Assembly (NCBI RefSeq): GCF_003480435.1
Contig: NZ_QUJB01000001.1
Coordinates: forward strand, 485,996-549,995
DNA from: Clostridium sp. AM30-24
GTDB taxonomy: Bacteria; Bacillota; Clostridia; Lachnospirales; Lachnospiraceae
DNA length: 64,000 bases
Reading direction: 5' to 3'
Part shown: positions 18,873-27,154 of the stretch, piece after piece
Layout of the letters: every line of letters starts with the position of its first letter
Numbering within the stretch: position 1 is the first letter of the stretch
Notes under the pieces: generated by a model
Database searches by the model: none
What the model saw: only the letters and a program-made list of their open reading frames with translations
What the model was told of the DNA's origin: nothing
Position numbers and translations under genes: made by a program

Positions 18873-20009
18873 TTATTTACCGATCACATTGTTTGCCACA
18901 ACAATTCTTTGAACTTCGTTCGTTCCCTCAAAAATCTGGAAGATCTTCGCGTCTCTTAAAAGTTTCTCGACCGGATACTCTCTGCTATATCCATATCCAC
19001 CGAACATCTGGATCGCCTCGGAGGCAACTTCCATCGCGATATCGGACGCATAGCATTTCGCGATCGCGGATTCCTTGCTGTACGGAAGTCCCATATCCAT
19101 CTTTGTCAGAGCGTGCGCTACCATCTGGCGTGCTGTCTCTGTCTTGATCTCCATATCAGCCACCTTGAACTGTAATGCCTGATTCTTAATGATCGGCTTG
19201 CCAAACTGGATTCTTTCCTTGCCGTATGCGACCGCCTCGTTGATACCTCTCTGGGCGATACCAGTGGCAACACAGCCCATCCATGCGCGGGCCTGATCGA
19301 GGGTTTTCATTGCGATTCCAAAGCCTTTTCCTTCTTCACCGATGAGGTTTGCTGCCGGAATTCTGCAATCCTCAAATACAACATCGCAGGTATTGGAGGT
19401 GCGGATTCCCATTTTGTTCTCCTCATGTCCTGTGGAGAGACCCGGTGTTCCGGCATCAACAAGGAACATGGAGATTCCCTTTACACCCTTGGATTTATCG
19501 GTCATGGCAGTCACACAGTAAAAGGAAGCGATGCCGCCGTTTGTGATGAAGCATTTTCTTCCGTTTAATATGTACTCGTCACCGTCTTTCACAGCTGTGG
19601 TCTTGCCTGCGCTGGCATCGGAACCTGCGCCCGGCTCTGTTAAACAGAAAGCACCGAAACCGCCGTCAAGAATGAGATCGCAGACATGCTGCTTCTGCTC
19701 ATCGTTACCTGCGATGAGGACCGGTTTCATACCGAGACCGCTGGCGGAGATCGTTGTCGCAAAGCCTGCGTCCGCGATTGCCATTTCTTCGATAAGAGCC
19801 GCTACATCCACACGGGAAAGACCCGGTCCGCCGAACTCTTCCGGAACTTCCAGCGCCTGATAGCCCTGCTCGATCGCTTTCTCGTAAATTTCCTTCGGCC
19901 ATTCACCGGATACATCATATTCCTTGCACTGTTCTACGACTTCTTTATCACAGAATTTTTTAACATCCTGCAGGAGATCCTGCGCTTCTTCAGAAATTAA
20001 GTATGCCAT
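18873..20009 (-). CDS. acyl-CoA dehydrogenase
   Basis: An FAD enzyme that oxidises or reduces the alpha-beta bond of acyl-CoA with Etf as partner. The 378-residue product has FCLTEPGAGSDASAGKT, KCFITNGG, QFGKPIIKNQALQFKVADM, FGGYGYSREYPVEKLLRDAK and IFQIFEGTNEVQR, where the Glu of FEGTNE is the catalytic base of the short-chain group. The length and catalytic Glu position fit butyryl-CoA or propionyl/acryloyl-CoA dehydrogenases, but the chain length cannot be read directly. The start at 20009 follows AAAGGA. It sits between the lactate dehydrogenase and etfBA. Confidence 0.95.
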   Translation of the reverse strand: MAYLISEEAQDLLQDVKKFCDKEVVEQCKEYDVSGEWPKEIYEKAIEQGYQALEVPEEFGGPGLSRVDVAALIEEMAIADAGFATTISASGLGMKPVLIAGNDEQKQHVCDLILDGGFGAFCLTEPGAGSDASAGKTTAVKDGDEYILNGRKCFITNGGIASFYCVTAMTDKSKGVKGISMFLVDAGTPGLSTGHEENKMGIRTSNTCDVVFEDCRIPAANLIGEEGKGFGIAMKTLDQARAWMGCVATGIAQRGINEAVAYGKERIQFGKPIIKNQALQFKVADMEIKTETARQMVAHALTKMDMGLPYSKESAIAKCYASDIAMEVASEAIQMFGGYGYSREYPVEKLLRDAKIFQIFEGTNEVQRIVVANNVIGK

Positions 20010-20142
20010 AATCAAATTCCTTTCTTTTTTACCTGTGTCGGCCGGTGCATGGGGGAGTCCGACCGACAGGCAGTTTAACAAATATATTGGTACACGGCGG
20101 CTGTCTCACAGGGAGAAAAAGGACTGCCGCCGGGATCAGCCT

Positions 20143-21579
20143 TTATACTTCTTCTTTCGGATCGTAGCAAATCTTACCCGGGTTTAAGATCATCTTCGGA
20201 TCGAAGGTCTCCTTGATGCCTCGCATTAAGCGCATGTTCACTGGACCTGCAAACTCTTCAAGATATCCTTTCTTTCCGAAGCCGATTCCGTGCTCCCCGG
20301 AAATCAGGCCACCGAGCTCTGCAGCTTTCTTATAGATGTCTGCCATGAATTCGGAAACTTCTTTCTTGAAGGTCTCCTCATCAAGGTCGTTTGCGCATGT
20401 ATAGATATGTAAGTTTCCATCTCCCGCATGTCCGAAGCTTTTGACATCAAAGTCATATTTCTCCGAAACACCTTTTACGTATGTTAAATATTCTGCAATC
20501 TGGTTGACCGGAACAACAACATCGCACTCATCAAGAAGCTTTGTCTCCGCCTCAATTGCCTCAAGGAAAGAGCTTCTCGCTGCCCACGCGTCCTTCTTCT
20601 TCGCCGGTGTATCAGCCACGAGAACATCCACAGCGCCTGCCTCAAGAACAACCTCAGCTGCCTGCTCAGTGAGTTCTTCCAGCTGATCCATGTTATCGCC
20701 GTCGAATGTCACAAGAAGGTAAGCGCCGATATCTACTCCCTCGACCTCTTTCGGGAATACGCTCTTTCCAAGGTAACGCTCAGAAGCAAGAACGATCTCT
20801 TTTTCCATAAATTCCAGTGCCTGCGGCTGGAAATGGTTCATAAAGAACTTTGGTACCGATGCGATACAATCTTCAAGATTCTCATATGGGATGATGAGAC
20901 TGATCGTCTCCTTCGGTGCCGGGATCAGCTTCAACGTGAGTTCTGTAATAATGCCCAGAGTTCCCTCGGAACCGATCATTAAGTTTAACAGGCTGTAACC
21001 GGTACTTGTCTTGGAAACGGTAGCACCGAGCTTTACGATCTCACCAGTCGGGAGAACAACGGTCATGGCACGGACATAATCCCTTGTGCAGCCATATTTT
21101 ACCGCGCGCATGCCGCCTGCATTTGTGGAAACATTACCGCCCAGAGTCGCGAATTTTTCGCCCGGATCCGGCGGATATAAGAGTCCCTGTTTCTGTGCGT
21201 CCTCAGCAAGGTCATTCAGTAAAACGCCTGGCTCCACCCGGACTACAAAGTTCTCAAGATCATATCCAAGGATCTTGTTCATCTTGCTCATGTCGATCAT
21301 GACACCACCATCGACTGCCACAGCCGCACCCGTAAGACCGGTTCCTGCTCCTCTCGGAATTACCGGGATGCAGTTCTCATAACAGACCTTCATGATCGCC
21401 GCGATGTCCTCTGTTGTCGTTGCTTCAATCAGAACTTCCGGTACGCCTTTTCCGTAAATCGGCATCTCATCGTGGAAATAGTCGCTGTTGATCTCTCCGC
21501 CTGCGTACACCTTTCCGGGAACGATCGCCTTGAACTGTTCCAGAATTTCAGGAGTTACCTGATGATACTTCTCTACCAT
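20143..21579 (-). CDS. FAD-linked D-lactate/2-hydroxyacid dehydrogenase (GlcD type)
   Basis: Oxidises a 2-hydroxy acid, most likely D-lactate, to the 2-oxo acid. The 478-residue product has the PCMH FAD-binding domain (PVIPRGAGTGLTGAAVAVDGGVMIDMSKM, FATLGGNVSTNAGGMRAVKYG, GSEGTLGIITELTLKL) and the oxidase C-terminal domain (FGHAGDGNLHIYTC, ISGEHGIGFGKKGY, FDPKMILNPGKI). The start at 21579 has AGGAG at 8 bases; the in-frame ATG two codons upstream is too close to that site. First gene of the operon, preceded by two operators. Glycolate is a possible alternative substrate. Confidence 0.92.
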   Translation of the reverse strand: MVEKYHQVTPEILEQFKAIVPGKVYAGGEINSDYFHDEMPIYGKGVPEVLIEATTTEDIAAIMKVCYENCIPVIPRGAGTGLTGAAVAVDGGVMIDMSKMNKILGYDLENFVVRVEPGVLLNDLAEDAQKQGLLYPPDPGEKFATLGGNVSTNAGGMRAVKYGCTRDYVRAMTVVLPTGEIVKLGATVSKTSTGYSLLNLMIGSEGTLGIITELTLKLIPAPKETISLIIPYENLEDCIASVPKFFMNHFQPQALEFMEKEIVLASERYLGKSVFPKEVEGVDIGAYLLVTFDGDNMDQLEELTEQAAEVVLEAGAVDVLVADTPAKKKDAWAARSSFLEAIEAETKLLDECDVVVPVNQIAEYLTYVKGVSEKYDFDVKSFGHAGDGNLHIYTCANDLDEETFKKEVSEFMADIYKKAAELGGLISGEHGIGFGKKGYLEEFAGPVNMRLMRGIKETFDPKMILNPGKICYDPKEEV

Positions 21580-21667
21580 GTTCATTTCTCCTCTTCTCAT
21601 GCCTTCAAAAATTTCTGCTGCCTGCATGTTTGATCCGCAGCATCATGTGAGTTTGGTCTTTGTTTGT

Positions 21668-21682
21668 ATTGGTAGTGCCAAT
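21668..21682. promoter_or_regulatory. FadR/LldR-type operator, site 1
   Basis: ATTGGTAGTGCCAAT is a dyad of the TTGGTnnnnCCAA kind bound by FadR-subfamily GntR regulators. It lies 85 bases upstream of the lactate dehydrogenase start. The regulator gene is immediately upstream. Confidence 0.7.
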
Positions 21683-21749
21683 TATAGTATTTTTATAGTT
21701 ATATGTACATATGTATTTTATATGCACACATTACTCTCATTTTTGTATT

Positions 21750-21764
21750 ATTGGTAGAACCAAT
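21750..21764. promoter_or_regulatory. FadR/LldR-type operator, site 2
   Basis: ATTGGTAGAACCAAT is a perfect dyad around its centre, 82 bases from site 1. Two spaced sites flanking an AT-rich region suggest loop-type repression of the lactate operon promoter. Confidence 0.72.
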
Positions 21765-21769
21765 TTGTT

Positions 21770-21798
21770 TTAAAAAATAACTGCTTCTCACAAGCAGT
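21770..21798 (-). terminator. terminator of the GntR regulator gene
   Basis: On the minus strand ACTGCTT pairs with AAGCAGT and a T-rich run follows. It separates the regulator transcript from the lactate operon promoter. Confidence 0.65.
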
Positions 21799-21923
21799 GT
21801 ATTTTTTCTGATACAATCATATCCCTATATTGTTTCTTTGTCAAGACTTTTTGTTTTTCTTTGCGCAATTTTCGCACAGATTGTTTGATTTTTGTCAAGC
21901 CTGTTATATTAATGTCAAGGTTT

Positions 21924-22592
21924 TTACATATATTGATAAATATAATGGAAATGCAGCTTCAGTCCCTCTCGCGCCTTTTCGATATTCCCCTCCGCGAACC
22001 CTTCCGCCAGAGTCCTGTGGGCACGGCTTAAGAACTGTTCACTGTGCATTCCCTCTATGATCCTTCCACGCATCTTTGGGATATACTCGTCCATGATCTT
22101 GTTGAGCGCCTTATAGTTTGCCAGCATGCAGAAGTTTCCAGAGGCCTCAATAAGAAGATAGTGGATCGCCTTGTCCCAGCGAACACGCTCTTCCTCCGTC
22201 TCCGCCTCCTCCAGATTATCAAGAAAGGTCATCATTTTCCGACGTTGATCCTCAGTTGCCTGTCGGACACCCGTCTCGAGAGCCCCCCACTCGAGGGTAG
22301 AACGAAATTCCGTGATCTTATCCACGTCGATCTTCTTTAAGATATACATGAACGACAGCATCTCCGTCAGGATCACGTCAAAATTCCCGGAGATATAGTT
22401 TCCGGCGCCCTGCTGGCTTTCCAGAACCCCCATATTTTCCAAAATACGGAGTCCTTCCCTCGCGGAATTCCGGCTGATCTCCAGCTTCTGAGCAAGCTCC
22501 CGCTCCGGGAGAAGCTTCTCCCCCGCCTGGATCTCCCCGTTTCCAATTCCGCGTTTTACGTATTCAATGACTTTCTCGTAGGATTTTTCCAT
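21924..22592 (-). CDS. FadR-family GntR transcriptional regulator
   Basis: The 222-residue product has an N-terminal winged helix (LLPERELAQKLEISRNSAREGLRILENMGVLESQQGAGNYI) and an all-helical C-terminal FCD domain (FRSTLEWGALETGVRQAT...HRTLAEGF...). In this family the FCD domain binds small carboxylates, such as lactate for LldR. Position upstream of the lactate operon on the same strand, with two matching operators between, makes it the likely lactate-responsive repressor. The start at 22592 is chosen over a GTG with no usable site. Confidence 0.9.
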   Translation of the reverse strand: MEKSYEKVIEYVKRGIGNGEIQAGEKLLPERELAQKLEISRNSAREGLRILENMGVLESQQGAGNYISGNFDVILTEMLSFMYILKKIDVDKITEFRSTLEWGALETGVRQATEDQRRKMMTFLDNLEEAETEEERVRWDKAIHYLLIEASGNFCMLANYKALNKIMDEYIPKMRGRIIEGMHSEQFLSRAHRTLAEGFAEGNIEKAREGLKLHFHYIYQYM

Positions 22593-22684
22593 TTTTCCGT
22601 GATCCTTTCTTTTAACCGGCACTCCTGCACTTTCTACCGGTCAGACAAACGTTCCTGTTTGCGCCAATGTCAGCAACAGGCAAA

Positions 22685-23290
22685 CTACTCTTCCATCGCC
22701 CTTTTGATCGCCGTAAACAACTCATCATACGTCTCAAGCGCCGCAATCCCCGGGTTATCCTTCTTGATCTGTTCCGTGCTTCGGAATAAGAATCCTGCCT
22801 TGCTGGCCTTGATCATTCCCAGATCATTGTAGCTGTCTCCACTGGCGATGGTCTCAAATCCGATGGATTGAAGTGCCTTCACTGTCGTATACTTGGACTT
22901 TTCGATCCGCATATGAAAGCCCGTGATCTCCCCGTCCGGGGCAACTTCCAGAGAATTGCAGAAGATCGTCGGCCAGCCGAGCTTTTTCATAAGCGGTTTC
23001 GCAAACTGCGTGAATGTGTCGCTGATAATGATGACCTGACCAAGATCGCGAAGCTTATCTAAAAACTCCTTCGCGCCCGGAAGCGGATCGATCTTCTCGA
23101 TCGTCTCCTGAATTTCTTTCAATCCCAGTCCATGCTCCTTTAAGATTCCAAGTCTCCAGTTCATCAGTTTGTCATAATCCGGCTCATCTCTCGTCGTTCT
23201 TTTAAGCTCTGGGATCCCGCTCGCCTCAGCAAATGCGATCCAGATTTCCGGCACCAATACTCCCTCTAAATCAAGACATGTGATATACAT
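22685..23290 (-). CDS. thrH: ThrH-like phosphoserine phosphatase/homoserine phosphotransferase
   Basis: A HAD-superfamily phosphatase. ThrH dephosphorylates phosphoserine and can transfer the phosphate to homoserine. The 201-residue product begins CLDLEGVLVPEIWIAFAEASGIPELKRTTRDEPDYDKLM, the ThrH signature, with HAD motif I DLEG, motif II IISDTF and motif III GDSYNDLGMIKAS. The start is ATG at 23290, 8 bases after AGGAGG. Monocistronic. It may complete serine or threonine synthesis; activity is inferred from family. Confidence 0.9.
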   Translation of the reverse strand: MYITCLDLEGVLVPEIWIAFAEASGIPELKRTTRDEPDYDKLMNWRLGILKEHGLGLKEIQETIEKIDPLPGAKEFLDKLRDLGQVIIISDTFTQFAKPLMKKLGWPTIFCNSLEVAPDGEITGFHMRIEKSKYTTVKALQSIGFETIASGDSYNDLGMIKASKAGFLFRSTEQIKKDNPGIAALETYDELFTAIKRAMEE

Positions 23291-23483
23291 CAAAAGTTCC
23301 TCCTTTTGCTGCTTTTTCCATCAAATATATGCGCTATTTTATTATTATACCATTGCTCCCTGCAAAGCACAATTCAGAATCTCGTTTTTCCGTTACCCAC
23401 TTCTCTCATTTTGTGCAATATGACCAAACTCAAAGTAAAAATCAAAAAAAATAAATTTCATTTTTGGAAATCATGTAGTATAC

Positions 23484-23520
23484 AAAAGGACTCCGGATTA
23501 TACTCCAAAGTCCTCTTTAA
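23484..23520. terminator. terminator after the small-protein operon
   Basis: AAAGGACT pairs with AGTCCTCTTT around a GGATTATACTCC loop region, with T-rich ends. It lies just past the 54-aa zinc-ribbon gene on the minus strand. Confidence 0.5.
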
Positions 23521-23545
23521 TATTGTTCTACTTATTTTTTGATAT

Positions 23546-23710
23546 TTAGAGCTCATTTTCACTGAGTTCAGCCTTCTGCTGTTTTGTCAGTTTTCTCTCA
23601 AATCCACAATGTTCGCAGAGTACGCTTTCTGGTCCTTCGGGCTCATTCGTTAAGGTTAGGATTCTTCCGCAATCTGGACATTCGGTTAAAATATTTGTTC
23701 TGTTTGCCAC
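23546..23710 (-). CDS. 54-aa zinc-ribbon protein
   Basis: Too short for most ORF cut-offs but well supported: GTG start at 23710 preceded by AGGGGGT, and an uninterrupted frame. It has two CxxC pairs (CPDCGRILTLTNEPEG...VLCEHCGFERKL) that form a classic zinc ribbon, then a charged helix KLTKQQKAELSENEL. Last gene of a three-gene leftward operon. A zinc ribbon of this size often mediates protein or nucleic-acid contact; no function can be assigned. Confidence 0.65.
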   Translation of the reverse strand: MANRTNILTECPDCGRILTLTNEPEGPESVLCEHCGFERKLTKQQKAELSENEL

Positions 23711-23729
23711 AATATACCCCCTATTTTCA

Positions 23730-24149
23730 TTATTTACAAGTTTTTCTAATGACTATCCTTTTGCTCGGATTTTTCAGTTCTGGATCATACATGATAGATC
23801 TTATAGGTTTTACTGATTCTGGAAGAATAAATTCTCTTAAAATCACCACTCTCAGACTCTCCAGAGGATGTCTTATTGTCACTCTGTTTACATGTACGGA
23901 AAACTCAATACCTCGATCGATCATTGATTCATATGTTTTCTTCTCCTCCAGTATCCAAAATGGCTGCTTATCCAAGTAACGAAGCCAGGTTTCGATATCG
24001 ATCGTCAGCACCTCTCGTTTTTGCGAATCCTCTTTCCCTTGAATAAAGCGTATGTATTTCTGTAAATTTACCAGCTTCGAGCCTGCCGCAAGTTCGCAGT
24101 CGTAATATACATACGGATGCACTCTATCAGGCAATTCTATTTCTATCAT
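23730..24149 (-). CDS. hypothetical protein, 139 aa
   Basis: A soluble, mixed alpha/beta protein with no recognised domain. Its ATG overlaps the stop of the upstream 42-aa gene (ATGA), so translation is coupled. The C-terminal end is basic (NPSKRIVIRKTCK). Notable stretches are DIETWLRYLDKQPFWILEEKKTYESM and RHPLESLRVVILREFILPE. It lies between a 42-aa acidic protein and a zinc-ribbon protein, the layout of a small accessory module. Confidence 0.65.
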   Translation of the reverse strand: MIEIELPDRVHPYVYYDCELAAGSKLVNLQKYIRFIQGKEDSQKREVLTIDIETWLRYLDKQPFWILEEKKTYESMIDRGIEFSVHVNRVTIRHPLESLRVVILREFILPESVKPIRSIMYDPELKNPSKRIVIRKTCK

Positions 24150-24274
24150 TCGTCCTCCTCTTCTTCATAATCATAAACCTCGTCAAGATTCAGACCACAG
24201 AGATTACAAAGTTCCTCAACGCTGTCGTACTCTCCTCGGTCCAGCATGTCTGAATACTCGTCATATAATTTCAT
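24146..24274 (-). CDS. 42-aa acidic small protein
   Basis: MKLYDEYSDMLDRGEYDSVEELCNLCGLNLDEVYDYEEEEDE: strongly acidic with one CNLC pair. The ATG is preceded by AAAGGGGGG and its stop overlaps the next start (ATGA). Its own start overlaps the stop of a 7-codon leader frame. Promoter at 24324-24352. Small acidic partners translated just before a larger protein are common in two-component modules such as toxin-antitoxin pairs, but nothing here proves that role. Confidence 0.6.
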   Translation of the reverse strand: MKLYDEYSDMLDRGEYDSVEELCNLCGLNLDEVYDYEEEEDE

Positions 24275-24294
24275 TGGTTTCCCCCCTTTCTCAT
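24271..24294 (-). CDS. 7-codon leader mini-ORF
   Basis: ATG AGA AAG GGG GGA AAC CAA TGA (MRKGGNQ) sits 9 bases after a near-perfect AAAGGAGG and stops in an ATGA overlap with the 42-aa gene. It could load ribosomes for the coupled chain downstream. The strong site could instead be a chance duplicate. Confidence 0.4.
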   Translation of the reverse strand: MRKGGNQ

Positions 24295-24323
24295 TTAGTT
24301 GTTTCCTCCTTTGTTATATCCCA

Positions 24324-24352
24324 ATAATAGCACACTGCGGCGTCATTGTCAA
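24324..24352 (-). promoter_or_regulatory. promoter of the small-protein operon
   Basis: Minus-strand TTGACA (24352-24347), a 17-base spacer and TATTAT (24329-24324): a near-consensus housekeeping promoter. The start point would lie about 20 bases before the leader ribosome binding site. Confidence 0.75.
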
Positions 24353-24700
24353 TCATTTTTTAGTCGTTTATTTATTATTAAATGTTACTATTATCATATT
24401 TTTAATATCATTCATTATTATATGCTGCGTATGGCATATAATAATGTTTGTTTATATGATATGTGGTTTCCGAATAGGCAGTGCGTCTATTCTGAAATAA
24501 ACGGTACAGCCATTCCAAAGTGACGGTGCATTTATTCCGAGCGAACACTGCGCCTTTTTGTATACAGAATGATGTAACGAATTCATCAGTAGTTGAGAAA
24601 TATATGTAAACTCCCTCGATAATTAGCTCTCGTCGGGAGGACGCCAGTATCTCGACTACGAGGTCAAAATTCCTGATTTCAGGCATAGAATCTCCGCGGA

Positions 24701-25441
24701 ATAACCTATATTTACTATGCTTACGACCAGAAATACAGTTTGGATAAACACTATACCGTTCCGAAAAATATGACGATCGAATAGTGTCTGAATGTTTCTG
24801 TTGAGCTGATGTATCCCAACACCAACTTCCTGAAATACTTCCCAGAGACGGGACTTTCGAGGTTTCAGGAAATTGATGACCATAGTGTCTATCTCAGAAC
24901 CCATGTGTTTATCGTAATCCGCAAGATTATTGCCGAGTATCATCTGGATGAGATCATCGGTCGCCTGCTTGGGATGGATGCCGGTATTTTCCCTTATCTC
25001 GCTGATTATTCCTGAAAAACGTACCCGTAATATCCATCTATCAACGTACTCCATCGTCGCTGAAAACAACGCCGGTCAGTACTATCCGGATTATACCTAC
25101 AATCCGCAGGGAATAAATCTGTACAGCGATTCAAAGATTTCTTCGTTTATTGACTGTATTCCGAGAGATCTGTGCATTGCTTTCCAGAATGAATGAAACA
25201 AACAGCACAATCACCGTGAAAAATTTATATCACGTATGATTCGACCAACAAGAATTGTCAGGCGAGCGATTTGGAGTTTGTCGAGATCGAGCATCCAACG
25301 GATGACAACAGAAAGCCGATTCTGAACTACTCGATCACTTGTGACCATAACAGTTCCGAGCCTCTTTACTATGAAGAGTATCCCGGAAGCATCGGCGATG
25401 TCTCCCAGCTCCAGCAGATGCTGGAGAAGGAAAAAGGCTAT
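24701..25441 (+). pseudogene. decayed IS1634-like (IS4 group) transposase
   Basis: Fragments in shifting frames read in order: ITYIYYAYDQKYSLDKHYTV, LMYPNTNFLKYFPETGLSRF, STYSIVAENNAGQYYPDYTY, SDSKISSFIDCIPRDLC, YDSTNKNCQASDLEFVEIEHP and ILNYSITCDHNSSEPLYYEEYPGSIGDVSQLQQMLEKEKGY. They match the N-terminal half of IS1634-family transposases as I know them, interrupted by stops and frameshifts. The C-terminal half is missing: homology ends just before the terminator of the neighbouring 502-codon gene. The element is dead. Apparent antisense frames across it are not genes. Confidence 0.75.
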
Positions 25442-25452
25442 GTATTTCGAAT

Positions 25453-25486
25453 TAAAAAAGCTGCCATTTCTATCAACGGCAGCTTC
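25453..25486 (-). terminator. terminator of the 502-aa gene
   Basis: Minus-strand GAAGCTGCC pairs with GGCAGC followed by TTTTTT, 14 bases beyond the stop. Confidence 0.85.
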
Positions 25487-25499
25487 TCCATATCACATT

Positions 25500-27008
25500 C
25501 TATTTACTTTTTATCCTAATTTGAATTTTATCCAAACCAACTTTATCCAATATCTCATTGATTCTATCTAACTTTGTCTCTCCGGACAGAATCAATGACT
25601 TTATAACAACATCGCGCAAGTTATTTTGGGACAGCACAAAGCCAGCTGATTCAAACATAAGTTCAAACTCCATCAAAGTCGGCTCTAATCTTAAAAGCAT
25701 TGCAATCATAGAATCTCTTTGAACAATTTTCCCATCAACGCTTTGCCTATATACTGACTCTGGAACTTTCATAGCTCCGTCCTGAGAATTATTTTCTCTA
25801 TTACTTTTACAAATATCTTTTTTCTTCAATTCTTTTTTCTTTAAGTAATAATTTAAAACATCTGCAAATTCAACAAATTCTCCATTTTCAAGTGTTTCGA
25901 TTTCATCTGGCTGAAATAATTCGGCTACTTCCGGAAGTTTCTTTATCTTCTCATATACATTGTGATGGTATTCTTTTTTCTTATTTCTTAATTCAGATCG
26001 TAAATTCGAATTAATACATTGAATTCTTACCGTTTTTTTATATGCATCTTTTCCTCCATAAGTTAGCAAGTCCAATAGTGTTCCTAAACGCTCACTTGTT
26101 TTCAATTCACTTGCAGGCATAGTCAATAATTCAATTGGGTGTGGAATTTTTCTTTCCCCTGTTGTTACCGGCCACACTGTATAGCCTTTTATAGATTCTT
26201 TAAAGCACGGCAACACATTTTCATACGGTACATAACCTGGTCCTTTTCCCATTTTTTTCAATATTTCCGCAAATCTTTTTTCCATACCATTAGTTCCGCA
26301 TAATATTTTTTTATAGATTTCAGGAATTGAATACGCTATATTCCCCGCAATTTTTCTAATTTCCCAATACTCTTCCCCCTCATCATAATCCGAACTGCTA
26401 TATTGATGTCTCTCGTCAAGTCGGCATATCATTTGTGCCAATATATATATTTGAGGAAGATATACATGATTTACTTCTACAAATTTCTTTATATCTTTAT
26501 GTTCTATTTCTTCATAAATAGACCACATATGTTCATACATCACGTCTGATCGTTCATCTAACGTAGAATTTTTTGATGCAGACTTCCTATCAGCAAAACA
26601 TATATATTCCATACATTCACTTAAGCCTTCTGCATTTATATCATAATTTTTGCAAATCATTTTTGTTTTCTGAATAAATTCATCACCATATTTTTTCCAT
26701 TCTTCTTGTTGATTTTCTAAGCGTGTGCTTATATATTTTCGATACTCTTTAGCCTCTTCTTCCCTCATAGGATTTGCCATATCATCCGCATTTAACATGT
26801 TCCGCATTTCTTCAAAATCTTCAAAAATCTTTTTATTCACTGCCATATGAAACAATGTGATAAATGAATCATAATCCGGTTTGTTCAGTATATTCTTATC
26901 ATCTCCTTGCAAAAATGGTTTTAATATATTATCAAAAATTTCTTCCAAAGATAAATTATCAAGCAACAGTTTCTCACTCGCGCCCCTAAATTTTGCCTCA
27001 TCTATCAT
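25500..27008 (-). CDS. AT-rich orphan protein, 502 aa
   Basis: A long helical, charged, soluble protein with no recognised enzyme motif. Base composition is visibly more AT-rich than the flanking tsf and thrH genes, which points to transfer. The C-terminal part (RDSMIAMLLRLEPTLMEFELMFESAGFVLSQNNLRDVVIKSLI...INEILDKVGLDKI) resembles the tail seen in many clostridial small helix-turn-helix proteins (a helical LL...AGY.LS...D..I...I..INE.L unit). That suggests an adaptor or effector domain. It lies next to a dead transposase and has its own terminator. Confidence 0.7.
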   Translation of the reverse strand: MIDEAKFRGASEKLLLDNLSLEEIFDNILKPFLQGDDKNILNKPDYDSFITLFHMAVNKKIFEDFEEMRNMLNADDMANPMREEEAKEYRKYISTRLENQQEEWKKYGDEFIQKTKMICKNYDINAEGLSECMEYICFADRKSASKNSTLDERSDVMYEHMWSIYEEIEHKDIKKFVEVNHVYLPQIYILAQMICRLDERHQYSSSDYDEGEEYWEIRKIAGNIAYSIPEIYKKILCGTNGMEKRFAEILKKMGKGPGYVPYENVLPCFKESIKGYTVWPVTTGERKIPHPIELLTMPASELKTSERLGTLLDLLTYGGKDAYKKTVRIQCINSNLRSELRNKKKEYHHNVYEKIKKLPEVAELFQPDEIETLENGEFVEFADVLNYYLKKKELKKKDICKSNRENNSQDGAMKVPESVYRQSVDGKIVQRDSMIAMLLRLEPTLMEFELMFESAGFVLSQNNLRDVVIKSLILSGETKLDRINEILDKVGLDKIQIRIKSK

Positions 27009-27076
27009 TATACTGTCTCCTCAAAAATTGAAAACTCCACTTAAAATATCAACCTTCAATTTAATTTTTGCTATAG

Positions 27077-27131
27077 AAAAAAGCCGCCCCCCAACGTTAG
27101 AGTAATTCTCTAACGCCTGGCGGTCGGCTTA
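27077..27131 (-). terminator. tsf terminator
   Basis: AAGCCG pairs with CGGCTT outside and CGTTAGAG pairs with CTCTAACG inside, followed on the minus strand by TTTTTT. It ends the rpsB-tsf transcript. Confidence 0.85.
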
Positions 27132-27154
27132 CAGAAAACTATACAGTTTTCAGA

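Noticed and set aside
24656..25069. A 137-codon leftward frame in the IS remnant
   Set aside because: It is antisense to clear transposase homology on the plus strand, with no ribosome binding site.
27077..27131. GTTAG...CTAAC in the tsf terminator as a fifth operator
   Set aside because: The spacing is 9 rather than 6 and the sequence is fully explained as the inner stem of a terminator.
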